A stretch of DNA of 64,000 nucleotides from Alcaligenaceae bacterium. Its GTDB lineage: Bacteria > Pseudomonadota > Gammaproteobacteria > Burkholderiales > Burkholderiaceae_B. Below are positions 8,200 through 17,188 of the stretch, piece by piece (within the stretch, counting starts at the first letter, position 1; each line of letters opens with the position of its first letter). Where the stretch lies: the NCBI GenBank assembly GCA_013416405.1, contig JACCET010000002.1:1-64000 (forward strand). The letters run 5' to 3'. The notes beneath the pieces are model-generated. The model did not search any database and was not told the DNA's origin. It saw nothing but the letters and a program-made list of their open reading frames with translations. The position numbers and the translations under genes were made by a program.

Positions 8200-9690
8200 C
8201 TATAAAGGGCTATCGTTGCTTTCCTGCAGTGTAATCACCCGGCCCAGATAGGCCTGCGAGACGGCGTCGAATTCGCTCGCATCCAGCTTGCCGGCGGCGC
8301 TGGCCAGCGACAGGCGGGCCAGCAGGTATTCCAGCCGCGCCCTGACCAAGTCGAAACGGGCGCGATACAGCGTGTCTTGCGCCCGCAAGACGTCAAGATT
8401 GCCCAGCACGCCCGCCCGGAAGCTTTGCTCGGTGGCGTGCAAGGCCTGCTGCCCCGACTCCACCGCTGCCGTGAAAGCCCGGATTCGCTCGGCGCCGCCC
8501 TGCACATTGGTGTATTGACGCATGGCTTCGGCCTGCGTTCTTTCCAGGGTGGCGGTCAGTTCGTGCTGCAGGCGCTTCTGGTCAGCGCGGGTGCGCGACA
8601 CATTGGCCGTGTTGTAGCCGCCCGTGAAAATCGGGATATTGGCCTGCAGCCCCGCCATGAAGGTATTGCTGCGCTGGCTCAAGGTGGAAAGGTTCTCGCT
8701 GTCGGCCTTGCTATAGCTTACGACCAGGTCCAGCGTGGGAAGATAACGGCTGGTGGCCTGGTTGACCTCGGTTTCGGCAACCGCAACGGCTACACGCGCG
8801 GCGCGTACCTCGGCATTGTTGGCGCGTGCCAGTTCCAGCCATTGAGCCAGGCCGGCCGGTTCCAGCGCCAGCAAAGGGAAGTGGTCGGGCTGCAAGGCCG
8901 ACAGGCGCACTGCGGGCCCGCCCAGCAACGAGGCCAGTTCGCGCCCGGCCACCTGCAGTTGGTCGGTCGCATCTATCATGTCGGCGCGGGCCAGGGCCAG
9001 GCGCGCCTGGGTTTCCTGCACGGCGGTGATGGTGCCTTCGAATTGCTTCAAATGGGCTTGCAACGCCGTCACGCGGGCTTCCAGCACGTCTACCAGGGAG
9101 CGCTGCAGGTCCAGATTGTCGTGAGCCAGCAACACATTCAGATAAGACTCGGTCAGGCGCAGGGCGGTGGCCTGCTGCCGGGCGGCGAAAATGGCCTGGC
9201 CTTCGTCGGCCAGGGCCACGCCGCGCTGGTAGCCCGCATAGCGGCCAAAATTCACAATAGGCTGCTGCAGCTGTATATAAGCATTGGTGGACGTGTAGCT
9301 GAGTTCAGACGAATTGGACTGGCCCAGGGCATTGAAACTGACGGCATCACCCTTGACCTGGCTGCGCGAATAGCCGGCCTGTATCTGCGGCAGCAGCCCG
9401 GCGCGGCCCATGGCCTCTTCGGTTTGCGCGGCGGCCTGCTCGCTGATGGCCGCCCGGTAAGTGTGATCGTATTCCAGCGCTCGGCGCCAGGCCCGCGACA
9501 AATCGACCACGCCGGCAATGGGGGCGTGCGCCTGGCCGCGCAGGCCATTGATATAGCTGGGCTGGGGTTCGACTGCCTGCGCTCCGGCGGCGGCTGCCCC
9601 GCCCAGAAGCAATGCACAGCCCAGCACGACGCCCAGCAGGCGTTGCGGCAGGGGTCTGTGCAAGACAATAGCCTGGGCGGGTGAAGACAT
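8200..9690 (-). CDS. TolC-family outer-membrane efflux/secretion channel
   Basis: About 496 residues from the ATG at 9690. A Sec signal peptide is visible (LLGVVLGCALLLGG, cleavage near AGAQA). Two outer-membrane-efflux repeats follow, with the alanine- and glutamine-rich coiled helices typical of TolC (for example AAAQTEEAMGRAGLLPQI and the matching second half ending FDLVRARLEYLLARLSL). Trimeric proteins of this family form the outer-membrane tunnel of type I secretion systems and RND/ABC efflux pumps. No Shine-Dalgarno is obvious at this start. An upstream in-frame ATG at 9756 has GAGG in front of it but would give an overly long n-region. No inner-membrane ABC or adaptor gene is adjacent, so its partner is unknown. 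Serving the S-layer-like protein downstream is possible but not shown. Confidence 0.85.
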   Translation of the reverse strand: MSSPAQAIVLHRPLPQRLLGVVLGCALLLGGAAAAGAQAVEPQPSYINGLRGQAHAPIAGVVDLSRAWRRALEYDHTYRAAISEQAAAQTEEAMGRAGLLPQIQAGYSRSQVKGDAVSFNALGQSNSSELSYTSTNAYIQLQQPIVNFGRYAGYQRGVALADEGQAIFAARQQATALRLTESYLNVLLAHDNLDLQRSLVDVLEARVTALQAHLKQFEGTITAVQETQARLALARADMIDATDQLQVAGRELASLLGGPAVRLSALQPDHFPLLALEPAGLAQWLELARANNAEVRAARVAVAVAETEVNQATSRYLPTLDLVVSYSKADSENLSTLSQRSNTFMAGLQANIPIFTGGYNTANVSRTRADQKRLQHELTATLERTQAEAMRQYTNVQGGAERIRAFTAAVESGQQALHATEQSFRAGVLGNLDVLRAQDTLYRARFDLVRARLEYLLARLSLASAAGKLDASEFDAVSQAYLGRVITLQESNDSPL

Positions 9691-9774
9691 CTTGGGGAGG
9701 GCAGTTTGATGTAAAACCGCTATTCTAACAATTTGACACGGCTTGCTGGGGCGCATGGCTGCAAGCCTCAAGAC

Positions 9775-9790
9775 TTGCCTATAATACACA
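9775..9790 (+). promoter_or_regulatory. Candidate -10 element of the sugar transferase gene
   Basis: A perfect TATAAT lies at 9780-9785, about 70 bases before the ATG of the sugar transferase gene. The -35 region at the right distance is poor, so this is a tentative promoter call. Confidence 0.35.
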
Positions 9791-9855
9791 GCACCTGTCA
9801 TACCGCCCAATACCGTTCAATTTGGAACAATTGTCTTTCACGGCCCAAGCAATCT

Positions 9856-11127
9856 ATGCGTTCCATCAGTAATCGACGTTACACAAAAGTTCATGAACAG
9901 GTGCTGTTGTCGCATGCTTTTTCCTTGTTGATGGGCTGGCTGCTGACCGTGGCGCTGCCCTCGCTGGCGTATTGGGGCTTGGATGATTTCGCCACCCCCG
10001 ACCAGGGCCGCTTTTGGGGCATGTTTACGTCCAGCGTGGCGCTGGTGCTGGCCCATTTCACCGTGCACAGACTCATGTCATCTTACCCGGGTGGGCGCAG
10101 CATAGGCATGGTCATACCCAACGTCATCCTTATCTATCTGCTGTCGGCCATTGTGCCCCTGTCGCTGCACATAGGCGTGTCGCGTTACATATTAGTGATC
10201 AGCGGGCTGGCGGCGCTGTTCTGGTTTCAGCTGGAATACATGGTGACCAAGCGATTTCGTCTGCCCAAGCTGGCCATCGTGCCCAGCGGCCAGGCCCTGG
10301 ATCTGCTGGGCCTGCCCGACATAGACGGACGTGAGCTTGAAGCGCCCAATCTGAAAGACAAGCGCTACGACGGCGTGGTGGCTGATTTTGAGTCGCTCAG
10401 CCAGGAGTGGGAGCGCTTCCTGGCGCGCTGCGCGCTGGACAGCATTCCCGTTTATAACGCCAGAACGGTGTACGAATCGGTGACCGGCCGGGTGCGCATC
10501 AACCGCATGTCTGAAAACGACCTGGGTTCCTTGCTGCCCTCGCCGGTGTACAGCCGTTTCAAGGCCTTGCTGGACAGCGTATTGATACTGATCACCGCAC
10601 CCATCACCCTGCCGCTGGTGCTGTTCACCGCCCTGTGCATCAAGCTGGAAAGCCCGGGGCCCGCGCTGTATGTGCAGGAACGCATGGGCCTGGGCAACAA
10701 GCCGTTCAAGATGTACAAGCTGCGCAGCATGCGCCACGAACCGGGCTCCTGTGCGCTGTTCGCCTCGGAAGACGACGAGCGGGTCACGCGAGTGGGGCGC
10801 ATCATACGCAAGTACCGCATAGACGAATTGCCGCAGTTCCTGAACATACTGAAGGGCGAAATGAGTCTGATAGGCCCGCGCCCCGAGCAGCCCGACTTTG
10901 TCGAGCGCTTCGACCAGTCACTGCCGTTTTACATCTATCGCCATGTGGTCAAGCCCGGCATCACCGGCTGGGCCCAGGTGCGCCAGGGCTATGCGGCCGA
11001 CGTGGATTCCACCCGTGAAAAAATCGAGCACGATTTCTATTACATCAAACATTGCTCGTTGTTTTTGGATGGGTTCATCATGCTGCTGACTGTGAAAACC
11101 ATGTTCACTGGGTTCGGCGCGCGTTAG
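9856..11127 (+). CDS. WbaP/WcaJ-like undecaprenyl-phosphate sugar-phosphate transferase
   Basis: 423 residues. The first half has four to five hydrophobic helices. The C-terminal 200 residues are a bacterial sugar transferase domain (PF02397 type). A membrane-entry helix (residues about 240-265) is followed by YKLRSM, GRIIRKYRIDELPQ, the GPRPEQPDF motif and GITGWAQVRQGY. Such enzymes transfer a sugar-1-phosphate from a nucleotide sugar to undecaprenyl phosphate, the first step of exopolysaccharide, capsule or O-antigen assembly. I use the ATG at 9856 because the longer frame upstream is not protein-like. It stands without glycosyltransferases around it. Next to the Wzm/Wzt remnants this suggests a surviving piece of a dismantled polysaccharide locus, or an initiator acting with genes elsewhere. 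Confidence 0.85.
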   Translation: MRSISNRRYTKVHEQVLLSHAFSLLMGWLLTVALPSLAYWGLDDFATPDQGRFWGMFTSSVALVLAHFTVHRLMSSYPGGRSIGMVIPNVILIYLLSAIVPLSLHIGVSRYILVISGLAALFWFQLEYMVTKRFRLPKLAIVPSGQALDLLGLPDIDGRELEAPNLKDKRYDGVVADFESLSQEWERFLARCALDSIPVYNARTVYESVTGRVRINRMSENDLGSLLPSPVYSRFKALLDSVLILITAPITLPLVLFTALCIKLESPGPALYVQERMGLGNKPFKMYKLRSMRHEPGSCALFASEDDERVTRVGRIIRKYRIDELPQFLNILKGEMSLIGPRPEQPDFVERFDQSLPFYIYRHVVKPGITGWAQVRQGYAADVDSTREKIEHDFYYIKHCSLFLDGFIMLLTVKTMFTGFGAR

Positions 11128-11295
11128 CTTCAGTTCCAACCCTGTAGCCCCTTTTTTCATGGCCCTTGCGCCGATCAGGGTTAATACGCGTATATTGTGA
11201 CAATACGTGTACTATATTATTAAAAGCTACAGCGATTTGCCTTGCGTGCCTACGGCTAGTGTGGTGCAAACACAATTTTTACCTGGAAGACAGCC

Positions 11296-11574
11296 ATGCC
11301 TCATGTCCAGATGCATCCCGTCTCTGCTTATACCGAATTCAAAGATGCCATGCGTACGCAACTTCTGCGTCTAGCGCTACATTTCCTGGCCGGCATGGCG
11401 CTGGCCGCATTCCTACTGCCCGAAGGCGCCGGCATTGTGCTGGTTAGCGCCGTGGCTGTGGCCTGTGCCAAAACTTTCTACGACTACCTGAACCGCAATA
11501 TCAACATGCCCGCCTGTCTGTGCCTGCTGCTGGGCGCCATGGCGGTTGTCATGGCTACGAATCCCCTGCCTTAG
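11296..11574 (+). CDS. Small membrane protein of unknown function
   Basis: 92 residues with three hydrophobic stretches (LALHFLAGMALAAFL, GIVLVSAVAVACA and ACLCLLLGAMAVVMA), so an inner-membrane protein. The start follows a GGAAGA at suitable spacing, and an alternative in-frame ATG lies five codons in. The charged middle segment KTFYDYLNRN is typical of a short cytoplasmic loop. I recognise no family. It is convergent with the autotransporter gene and separated from it by a hairpin. Confidence 0.6.
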   Translation: MPHVQMHPVSAYTEFKDAMRTQLLRLALHFLAGMALAAFLLPEGAGIVLVSAVAVACAKTFYDYLNRNINMPACLCLLLGAMAVVMATNPLP

Positions 11575-11597
11575 TTTTTCGCTTCCTTTCAGGTCGA

Positions 11598-11617
11598 CCT
11601 GCCCTGTGAAGGGCAGG
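11598..11617. terminator. Hairpin between convergent genes
   Basis: CCTGCCCT and AGGGCAGG form a perfect eight-base-pair stem with a GTGA loop, located between two converging genes. There is no strong T run on either strand, so termination is plausible but not certain. Confidence 0.45.
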
Positions 11618-11633
11618 GCCAAGGGTTGGACGA

Positions 11634-14183
11634 TCAAAACTCCCACATTACATTTACCCGTGCGCCGTGATCCTGGCGCCCGGATGCATAGTGCCCGGCG
11701 TAGGCCAGGCCCAGTTGCCCGCCTTTGCCTATATCAGCCTCTATCCCCAGCTTCAGTGACCAGGCTTGGCGGGCCAGGGGCTGGCCTTCGGACGTGAATA
11801 GTCTTTGCCGGGCGCTGTCGCGAAAACGCTGTTGACTGTAGGCGCGCACGTCGCCAGTGGCGTAGTGCCAGGCCAGTTCGCCGTCCAGGCGGGCAGGGCC
11901 CAGCGGTGTTGCCAGGGTATGGATGGCTTTCACGCCCAAGGTGGAAAACAGAACGGCATGGCTGGCCGGTTCCACCGTAAGCGCCGCGATGCCGCCTTGC
12001 TCGCCATAGCCCGGCGTTTGATGGCGTACCCAGGCAAATCGGGCGAACGGGGCCAGCTGAGTTCGGGAGTCGGTGGCGTAGCGTTCCAGGCGCTGTTGGC
12101 CCAGCCATAGAAACGGCGCCGTGATCTCGCCAAAGACCTGCAGGGTTTTGCCGCGATAACGTCCGGTCAGGGTGTCGTGCAGGCCGGGCAGCGCCAGGTT
12201 GCGGCGGCTGTTGATGTTATGCCAGGTGTGCGCCATGCCCAGCACCCATTGCAGCCCACCCCAATTGCGTGCCAGGCCCAGGCCTGCATGCCGGCTGTCT
12301 ATTGCCGCATGGGTCTGCTGCGCCGCGCGCCACATGCGGCTTTGTTGGGCGCCCAGGTAGGCGCTGATGCTTAGCGTATCGCTGATGGCGTGGGTGCCGC
12401 CCAGCACCAGGCCGCCCGTGTCGCGGGTATCGCCCGGCGTGCCGTGCTGGGCATCGCGATGGGCCGATGCGTACCAGGACTGGTGCCAGGCGTGTGAGCT
12501 GCCGGCAGGCTGGTTAGCCCCGGCACCCGTGTGTAGCAACGCGGCTTCACGTAGGTAGCGGCTGTCTTCCAGCAGGCGCGAGGCGATGGATGCCGCCCAG
12601 TTGCCCGACAACTGGTTCAGCGCTGTACGCGCGGTAGGCTGGTCCATGACGATGATTTTATCGAGTAGCGTGGGCGGCTTAGGTTCGGTGGCGACGGTTT
12701 CAGGGTCCGGCGTAGGAACTGGTTCAGGCCCGGGTTCGGGTCCGGTTTCCGGTTCAGGCTCCGGTTCAGGTTCAGGTTCAGGTTCAGGCGTTGGTTTGGG
12801 CGGCGGAGCTGGCTCTGGGGAGGGCTCAGGCCCGGGTTTTGGTTCAGGTTCGGGGTCCGGCGTTGGCTCTGGGTCTGGCTCCGGATGGGGGTCTGGGATG
12901 GGTTCAGGATCCGGCTTGGGATCCGGTTTAGGGTCTGGTTTGGGATCAGGCTTGGGATCAGGCTTGGGATCAGGCGGCGGAGGCGGATCGTCGTCTTCCT
13001 CGTCCACGACCTCACCGACTTCATCTTCGGTGGGCGTTTCGCCTACGTCGTCCACGGGGGTGTCGTTGCGAACCAGGCTCAGGTAAACGTGCTGGTCGTC
13101 GTAGCTGAGCTCGGGGTCAAGAAAGGGCAGATTGGCCGTGGCGCCATCGAATCGCGCGCCGTCCAGGCCTTGTTCGGCCCGCACTATGGTGTAGCGTGTG
13201 TGGGCCTGCCAGTCACCGGCTTGCGCCAGCGTCAATACCTGCCCGGCCAGCGTGATGGTGTCGATTACCTGGATTTTGTCGGCCCGGCCGTCGGCGTGGG
13301 CATGCACTTCCAGTGTGGCCCCGGCCTGCAGTTCCAGCTTGCGTACTACCAGCGTGCCGGGGTCGGTCTGCATGCCCGGAGCCAGCGTGGCGCCATTCTG
13401 CACGATGGCAGCATCGACCGCGCCCGTGCCTTCCAGGCGCGCGGCTGGCCTGACCTGTATGGGGCCGGCAAAGAAGCCGCCTATGGCCAGGCTGCCCTGT
13501 TCTATCACGGCCAACGAGGGTTCGGTAACGTAACCGGGCAAGTACAGGGTGCCCGCGCCGACTTTGTTAATAGGCACCGAACCCAGCACGGTGCCTATTT
13601 GCCTGGCGGTGCCGTCGTCTACGCGCCACGCTACGGCCGTGCCTGGTTCGCTGCCGTGCTGCAGTTGCATGACGTTGTACAGAGCGGCGTTGGGGGCATA
13701 GTTCAGCGTGGTGCCCGCATACATATTCAGCGTGGTGTTAGTGGCGCCCAGAGCGCTGTCGCCTTGCACCGTTAGCGTGCCCTCGTGCAGCGCGGTATTG
13801 CCTTTGTAGCGGTTCTGGCCCGACAGCATCAGTGTGCCGGTGCCGTACTTGGCCAGGCCTTGCGTGGAAGCGCCCAGGTTGGAAACCGGCCCCGACAAAT
13901 GCAGCGTGGCGGCGCTGTCAGTGTGAATAAGGGCTGGTTGGTCTATGTGGAATTCGCGCCCTGATTCGAAACTGCCCGATATATACAAGCCATCGTCGGT
14001 AAAAACAAAAGGCGCATCGGGTAAGCCCAATTGCGCCTCTTGTTCTATCCAATGCGTGTCGGCCAGAGCGGGTCTGCCCCCGGCTGGATGGCCCAGGGCG
14101 AACAGCAAGGTGGTGGTCAGCATAATGGCACGCTGTCCGTAACATACCTGCAAAGACAACAGCAATACGCGTGAATACGTCAT
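11634..14183 (-). CDS. Type Va autotransporter with proline-rich linker
   Basis: 849 residues. A Sec signal peptide near the N-terminus ([19 protein letters not shown]) precedes a beta-helical passenger. The passenger contains the autotransporter-associated repeat style [17 protein letters not shown] with [10 protein letters not shown]. Residues about 399-502 are a low-complexity Pro/Asp/Glu/Lys linker built from DPKP and DPEP units. The last 260 residues or so form the translocating beta-barrel: alternating hydrophobic strands, a [10 protein letters not shown]-like motif and the terminal phenylalanine recognised by the Bam complex. The start follows GGAG at six bases; a second in-frame ATG at 14123 is possible. 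No protease triad or lipase motif is visible, so an adhesin or structural role is likely but unproven. The linker resembles the one in pertactin-like Bordetella autotransporters. Confidence 0.88.
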   Translation of the reverse strand: MTYSRVLLLSLQVCYGQRAIMLTTTLLFALGHPAGGRPALADTHWIEQEAQLGLPDAPFVFTDDGLYISGSFESGREFHIDQPALIHTDSAATLHLSGPVSNLGASTQGLAKYGTGTLMLSGQNRYKGNTALHEGTLTVQGDSALGATNTTLNMYAGTTLNYAPNAALYNVMQLQHGSEPGTAVAWRVDDGTARQIGTVLGSVPINKVGAGTLYLPGYVTEPSLAVIEQGSLAIGGFFAGPIQVRPAARLEGTGAVDAAIVQNGATLAPGMQTDPGTLVVRKLELQAGATLEVHAHADGRADKIQVIDTITLAGQVLTLAQAGDWQAHTRYTIVRAEQGLDGARFDGATANLPFLDPELSYDDQHVYLSLVRNDTPVDDVGETPTEDEVGEVVDEEDDDPPPPPDPKPDPKPDPKPDPKPDPKPDPEPIPDPHPEPDPEPTPDPEPEPKPGPEPSPEPAPPPKPTPEPEPEPEPEPEPETGPEPGPEPVPTPDPETVATEPKPPTLLDKIIVMDQPTARTALNQLSGNWAASIASRLLEDSRYLREAALLHTGAGANQPAGSSHAWHQSWYASAHRDAQHGTPGDTRDTGGLVLGGTHAISDTLSISAYLGAQQSRMWRAAQQTHAAIDSRHAGLGLARNWGGLQWVLGMAHTWHNINSRRNLALPGLHDTLTGRYRGKTLQVFGEITAPFLWLGQQRLERYATDSRTQLAPFARFAWVRHQTPGYGEQGGIAALTVEPASHAVLFSTLGVKAIHTLATPLGPARLDGELAWHYATGDVRAYSQQRFRDSARQRLFTSEGQPLARQAWSLKLGIEADIGKGGQLGLAYAGHYASGRQDHGARVNVMWEF
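12677..12988 (-). repeat. Low-complexity DPKP/PEPE repeat tract inside the autotransporter
   Basis: Tandem six- and twelve-base units encode about 100 residues of Pro alternating with Asp, Glu or Lys, starting with five consecutive DPKP units. Such tracts are prone to slippage and often vary in length between strains. The tract lies between passenger and barrel, as a spacer. Confidence 0.85.
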
Positions 14184-14374
14184 AGTGTTCTCCGATAGTC
14201 AAATATGGCACTTTCGTGACGAGCGGAGTATGAGACATCTGAAATAATCCAGACATGCTTCAAATCATGTTTTCGGAGATATGTTGGATCTGCCATGGAC
14301 ATCTGTATCCATGACCCTGTGCTACGATCATTCCCGACCCTTATCCACTTTCAACCACTCTGTATAGGCATGCA

Positions 14375-14899
14375 ATGACCTGTTATGCATTGGGCGACCT
14401 GACCCCCGATATCCACGATTCCGCCTTTGTGGCAACAGAAGCCACCATCATTGGGCAGGCTGTCATGAGCGAAGGCTCCAGCATCTGGCCGGGGGCGGTT
14501 ATAAGGGCCGACAACGCGCCCATCGTGGTCGGCCAGGGCTCGAATGTGCAGGAAGGCGCGGTACTACATGTGGATCCGGGCTGCCCCCTGATCATAGGCC
14601 GAAATGTAACAGTGGGGCATCAGGCCATGCTGCATGGCTGCACCATAGAAGACGGTGCCCTGATAGGCATACAGGCCGTGGTCTTGAATAGTGCGGTCAT
14701 AGGCAAAGACTGCTTGGTGGGTGCGGGTGCCGTGGTCACCGAAGGCAAGGTGTTTCCGGAACGCTCATTGATTCTGGGCGCGCCGGCCAAGGTAGTGCGC
14801 ACGCTTACCGACGAACAGGTTGCCGACTTGCACAAGGGTGCTGCCGTCTATCAGGCACGTGCCGCGCAGTATAAGAAAGACCTGAAGGCGTTGCCTTAG
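14375..14899 (+). CDS. Gamma-class carbonic anhydrase-like hexapeptide protein
   Basis: 174 residues of left-handed beta-helix hexapeptide repeats from about residue 10 to 135, then a C-terminal helix. The three expected zinc-ligand histidines are visible: one in AVLHVD and two in VGHQAMLHGC. The family (YrdA/PaaY/CaiE-like) forms trimers with interfacial metal sites. Some members hydrate CO2, others hydrolyse thioesters, and many have unknown substrates. The start has a short upstream leader with no obvious partner gene. The 3' end overlaps the convergent small gene by four bases. Confidence 0.85.
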   Translation: MTCYALGDLTPDIHDSAFVATEATIIGQAVMSEGSSIWPGAVIRADNAPIVVGQGSNVQEGAVLHVDPGCPLIIGRNVTVGHQAMLHGCTIEDGALIGIQAVVLNSAVIGKDCLVGAGAVVTEGKVFPERSLILGAPAKVVRTLTDEQVADLHKGAAVYQARAAQYKKDLKALP

Positions 14900-15108
14900 G
14901 TCAGGTTGTCACGCAGCCAGTTTTCGCCTTCCACCGCCAGATCCATCATGCGTTTGATGATGAGCGCATCGGCCTGGCCAAGCTCGCGCGCGGCGTCGGT
15001 AAAGGCTTCTATGCTGGACGTGGTGGGTAGCCAGTCTTTTTCGGGTTGCAGTTCCAGACCATCTACATGCTTGACGTTGCCATTAGGCAATATGTACCAA
15101 TTATTCAT
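14896..15108 (-). CDS. Small conserved-looking protein, unknown function
   Basis: A 70-residue acidic soluble protein beginning NNWYILPNGNVKH. It has a compact predicted structure: a short strand region, then helices around SSIEAFTDAARELG and ADALIIKRMMDLAVEGENWLRD. I choose the ATG at 15108 because the six codons before it look like leader; an in-frame ATG at 15126 is the alternative. I recognise no named domain. It lies tail-to-tail with the carbonic anhydrase gene. Confidence 0.55.
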   Translation of the reverse strand: MNNWYILPNGNVKHVDGLELQPEKDWLPTTSSIEAFTDAARELGQADALIIKRMMDLAVEGENWLRDNLT

Positions 15109-15178
15109 GCGCCAATGGTAATTCATTTATCATGATCAGCTTTGGCCATTGCGGCTGATTTGTTGCTGGAGTTCGAGA

Positions 15179-16105
15179 ATGGGTCGGGTTGGTCCCGCAA
15201 CGGTTTCCGCACCTGCATACGGCGCCACGCGCCCCATGGCGGGTATTGTTGTACTTGTTTTGTCTACATGGGCTTTGTCGGGGCTGGATGCCAGTGGCAA
15301 ATTTGTGCTGGGCGTTGGCGTGCCGCTGCTTATGCTGTGTTGGGTACGCTATGTACTGCATCTGGTGCTGGTACTGGCGTTGGTGCTGCCCTCGCGCGGC
15401 GTGTCGGTGCTGCGTTCGGTTAGGCCCAAGGCGCAGATGGCACGTGGTGCCATCATGTTGCTGGCCACCATGTCCAGCTTTACCACCTTATATTATTTGC
15501 CGCAAGCCGAAACCACCGCCATTAACTTCCTGGCGCCGCTTATTGTGCTGGCCGTGGCGCCCTGGGCGCTTAAAGAGCCACCGCGCCTGTCGCGCTGGAT
15601 AGCGGCGGGTGTTGGGTTCCTGGGTGTGCTGATTATTATCCGGCCCGGTTCGGGGCTGGATACTGTCGGTACCCTGTTCGGCCTGCTTACTGCATTTCTG
15701 TTTGCCTGCCAATTTATTGCCACGCGCCGCGTGGCCGTCGACGGCCCCTTCACTACGCTGATCTGGAGCGGCGCTGTGGGCAGTGTGGTGCTGACCGCCA
15801 TCCTGCCTTTTGTGCTGCCTACTGCCTTGCCGATATTGGCTACCCTAAGCCCGCTACAGTGGCTGGTGCTGGTGGGTACGGGCTTTTGGGGGGCGCTGGG
15901 CCATTTGCTGCAGGTGCAGGCCTATCGCAATGCGCCGGCGTCCATGCTGGCGCCCTTCCTGTACCTGCAGATTATCAGCGGGGCCGGCCTGGGCTGGTTG
16001 ATTTGGGGGCAATTCCCCGACACGCTTACTTGGCTGGGCATTGCCATTATTTGCGCGAGCGGCATCACGATAGGCATGATGGAATGGCGCAGGCGCAAGT
16101 TATAA
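15179..16105 (+). CDS. EamA/DMT-family transporter
   Basis: 308 residues with about ten hydrophobic helices in two EamA-like halves, typical of drug/metabolite permeases (RhaT/YdcZ-type fold). The inner half ends at PRLSRWIAAGVGFLGVLIIIRP, a common EamA junction pattern. The second half includes LGHLLQVQAYRNAPAS, and the C-terminal tail MEWRRRKL is positively charged (inside). GGAG seven bases upstream of 15179 decides the start. The substrate cannot be predicted. It is followed after 15 bases by waaC, but the AT-rich palindrome between them may be a separate promoter. Confidence 0.85.
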   Translation: MGRVGPATVSAPAYGATRPMAGIVVLVLSTWALSGLDASGKFVLGVGVPLLMLCWVRYVLHLVLVLALVLPSRGVSVLRSVRPKAQMARGAIMLLATMSSFTTLYYLPQAETTAINFLAPLIVLAVAPWALKEPPRLSRWIAAGVGFLGVLIIIRPGSGLDTVGTLFGLLTAFLFACQFIATRRVAVDGPFTTLIWSGAVGSVVLTAILPFVLPTALPILATLSPLQWLVLVGTGFWGALGHLLQVQAYRNAPASMLAPFLYLQIISGAGLGWLIWGQFPDTLTWLGIAIICASGITIGMMEWRRRKL

Positions 16106-16120
16106 ATTTATAATGCGGCC

Positions 16121-17119
16121 ATGATTAAAAAAATACTGATAGTCCGCACGTCTTCGCTGGGCGACCTGGTGCACATGCTGCCGGCTATTTCAGACATTGC
16201 ACGGCATGTGCCTGGTGCGCAAATCGACTGGGTGGTCGAAGAAAGTTTTGCTGAAATTCCGGCCTGGCATCCGGCGGTCAACGAAGTCATACCCGTGGCG
16301 CACCGCCGTTGGCGTAAGCACTGGTGGTCGCCGCAAGTGCGCGCCGAGCGGGCTACCTTGCGCAAAAACCTGGGGGCACGCCAGTACGATGTCGTGCTGG
16401 ATATGCAAGCACTGATGAAGTCGGTATGGCTGGTTCGGCAAACTCATGGCACGCGCCATGGCCTGGATCGCAAGTCGGCGCGCGAGCCCCTGGCTTCCTT
16501 CTTTTACGACGTCAAGCACACTGTCAATTTCTGGCAGCCTGCCGTCACGCGCCAACGCGAATTGGCGGCCGCCGCGTTTGGCTATACCTACGACGACGAG
16601 CCCGACTTTGGCCTGGACAGCATTACCAGCGGCATCGATATCCAGCCGTATGCCGTTATCATGCCCTCGGCCAGCCGCGACGATAAACTGTGGCCCGAAC
16701 AAGAGTGGCACAAAGTATTTACGCGCCTGCACGCCCACAATCTGGACTTGAAACTGTTGTCGGGCAGCCCCACCGAAACCGAGCGCGCCCGCAAGCTGGT
16801 GGAAGGCAATTCGCGCGCGCAGGTGCTGCCGCGCATGGCGCTGACCGATGTTGCCAAGGTGCTGGCCGGCGCCCGCATCATGGTGGGGCTCGATAGCGGC
16901 TTAACGCATTTGTCGGCCGGGCTGGGACGGCCCACCATAGGCTTGTATAAGGCTTCCACGCCGGTGCGCACACCCCTGGAGGGGCCGGCCTACACCGCCA
17001 GCCTGGGCGAGCGCGGCAGCGAACCTTCGGCTGAAACCGTGCTCAGTGCCGTCGACCAGGCGCTTGATTTCGACGACTCGGCGCATGCCGAGTTAACCGG
17101 TGGCGATGCCCCCGAGTAA
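16121..17119 (+). CDS. waaC: Lipopolysaccharide heptosyltransferase I
   Basis: 332 residues, GT9 family. The N-terminus KKILIVRTSSLGDLVHMLPA carries the conserved acceptor-side motif (RTSSLGDxxH with the catalytic aspartate), as in E. coli WaaC. The nucleotide-sugar site appears at the C-terminal half (GLDSGLTHLSAGLGRPTIGLY). It adds the first L-glycero-D-manno-heptose to Kdo of the inner core on the cytoplasmic face. The spacer to the previous gene contains the palindrome TATAAATTTATA (16101-16112). A bcct gene lies between waaC and waaA, which is a mixed context, but both LPS-core genes are co-oriented. Confidence 0.92.
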   Translation: MIKKILIVRTSSLGDLVHMLPAISDIARHVPGAQIDWVVEESFAEIPAWHPAVNEVIPVAHRRWRKHWWSPQVRAERATLRKNLGARQYDVVLDMQALMKSVWLVRQTHGTRHGLDRKSAREPLASFFYDVKHTVNFWQPAVTRQRELAAAAFGYTYDDEPDFGLDSITSGIDIQPYAVIMPSASRDDKLWPEQEWHKVFTRLHAHNLDLKLLSGSPTETERARKLVEGNSRAQVLPRMALTDVAKVLAGARIMVGLDSGLTHLSAGLGRPTIGLYKASTPVRTPLEGPAYTASLGERGSEPSAETVLSAVDQALDFDDSAHAELTGGDAPE

Positions 17120-17188
17120 CCTGGCTGCCGGTTGACGTACTTGCCTGGGTGCCGTACTTTGCGCAATAGATATGGAGGCAAGCCAAAA

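Noticed and set aside
8377-9684. Long open frame antisense to the TolC gene
   Set aside because: It is a GC-rich shadow frame with glycine/glutamine/arginine-biased composition and no ribosome site; the TolC frame is protein-like.
12586-13086. Glycine/serine-rich frame antisense to the autotransporter linker
   Set aside because: It only mirrors the proline-rich repeat tract and has no protein character elsewhere.
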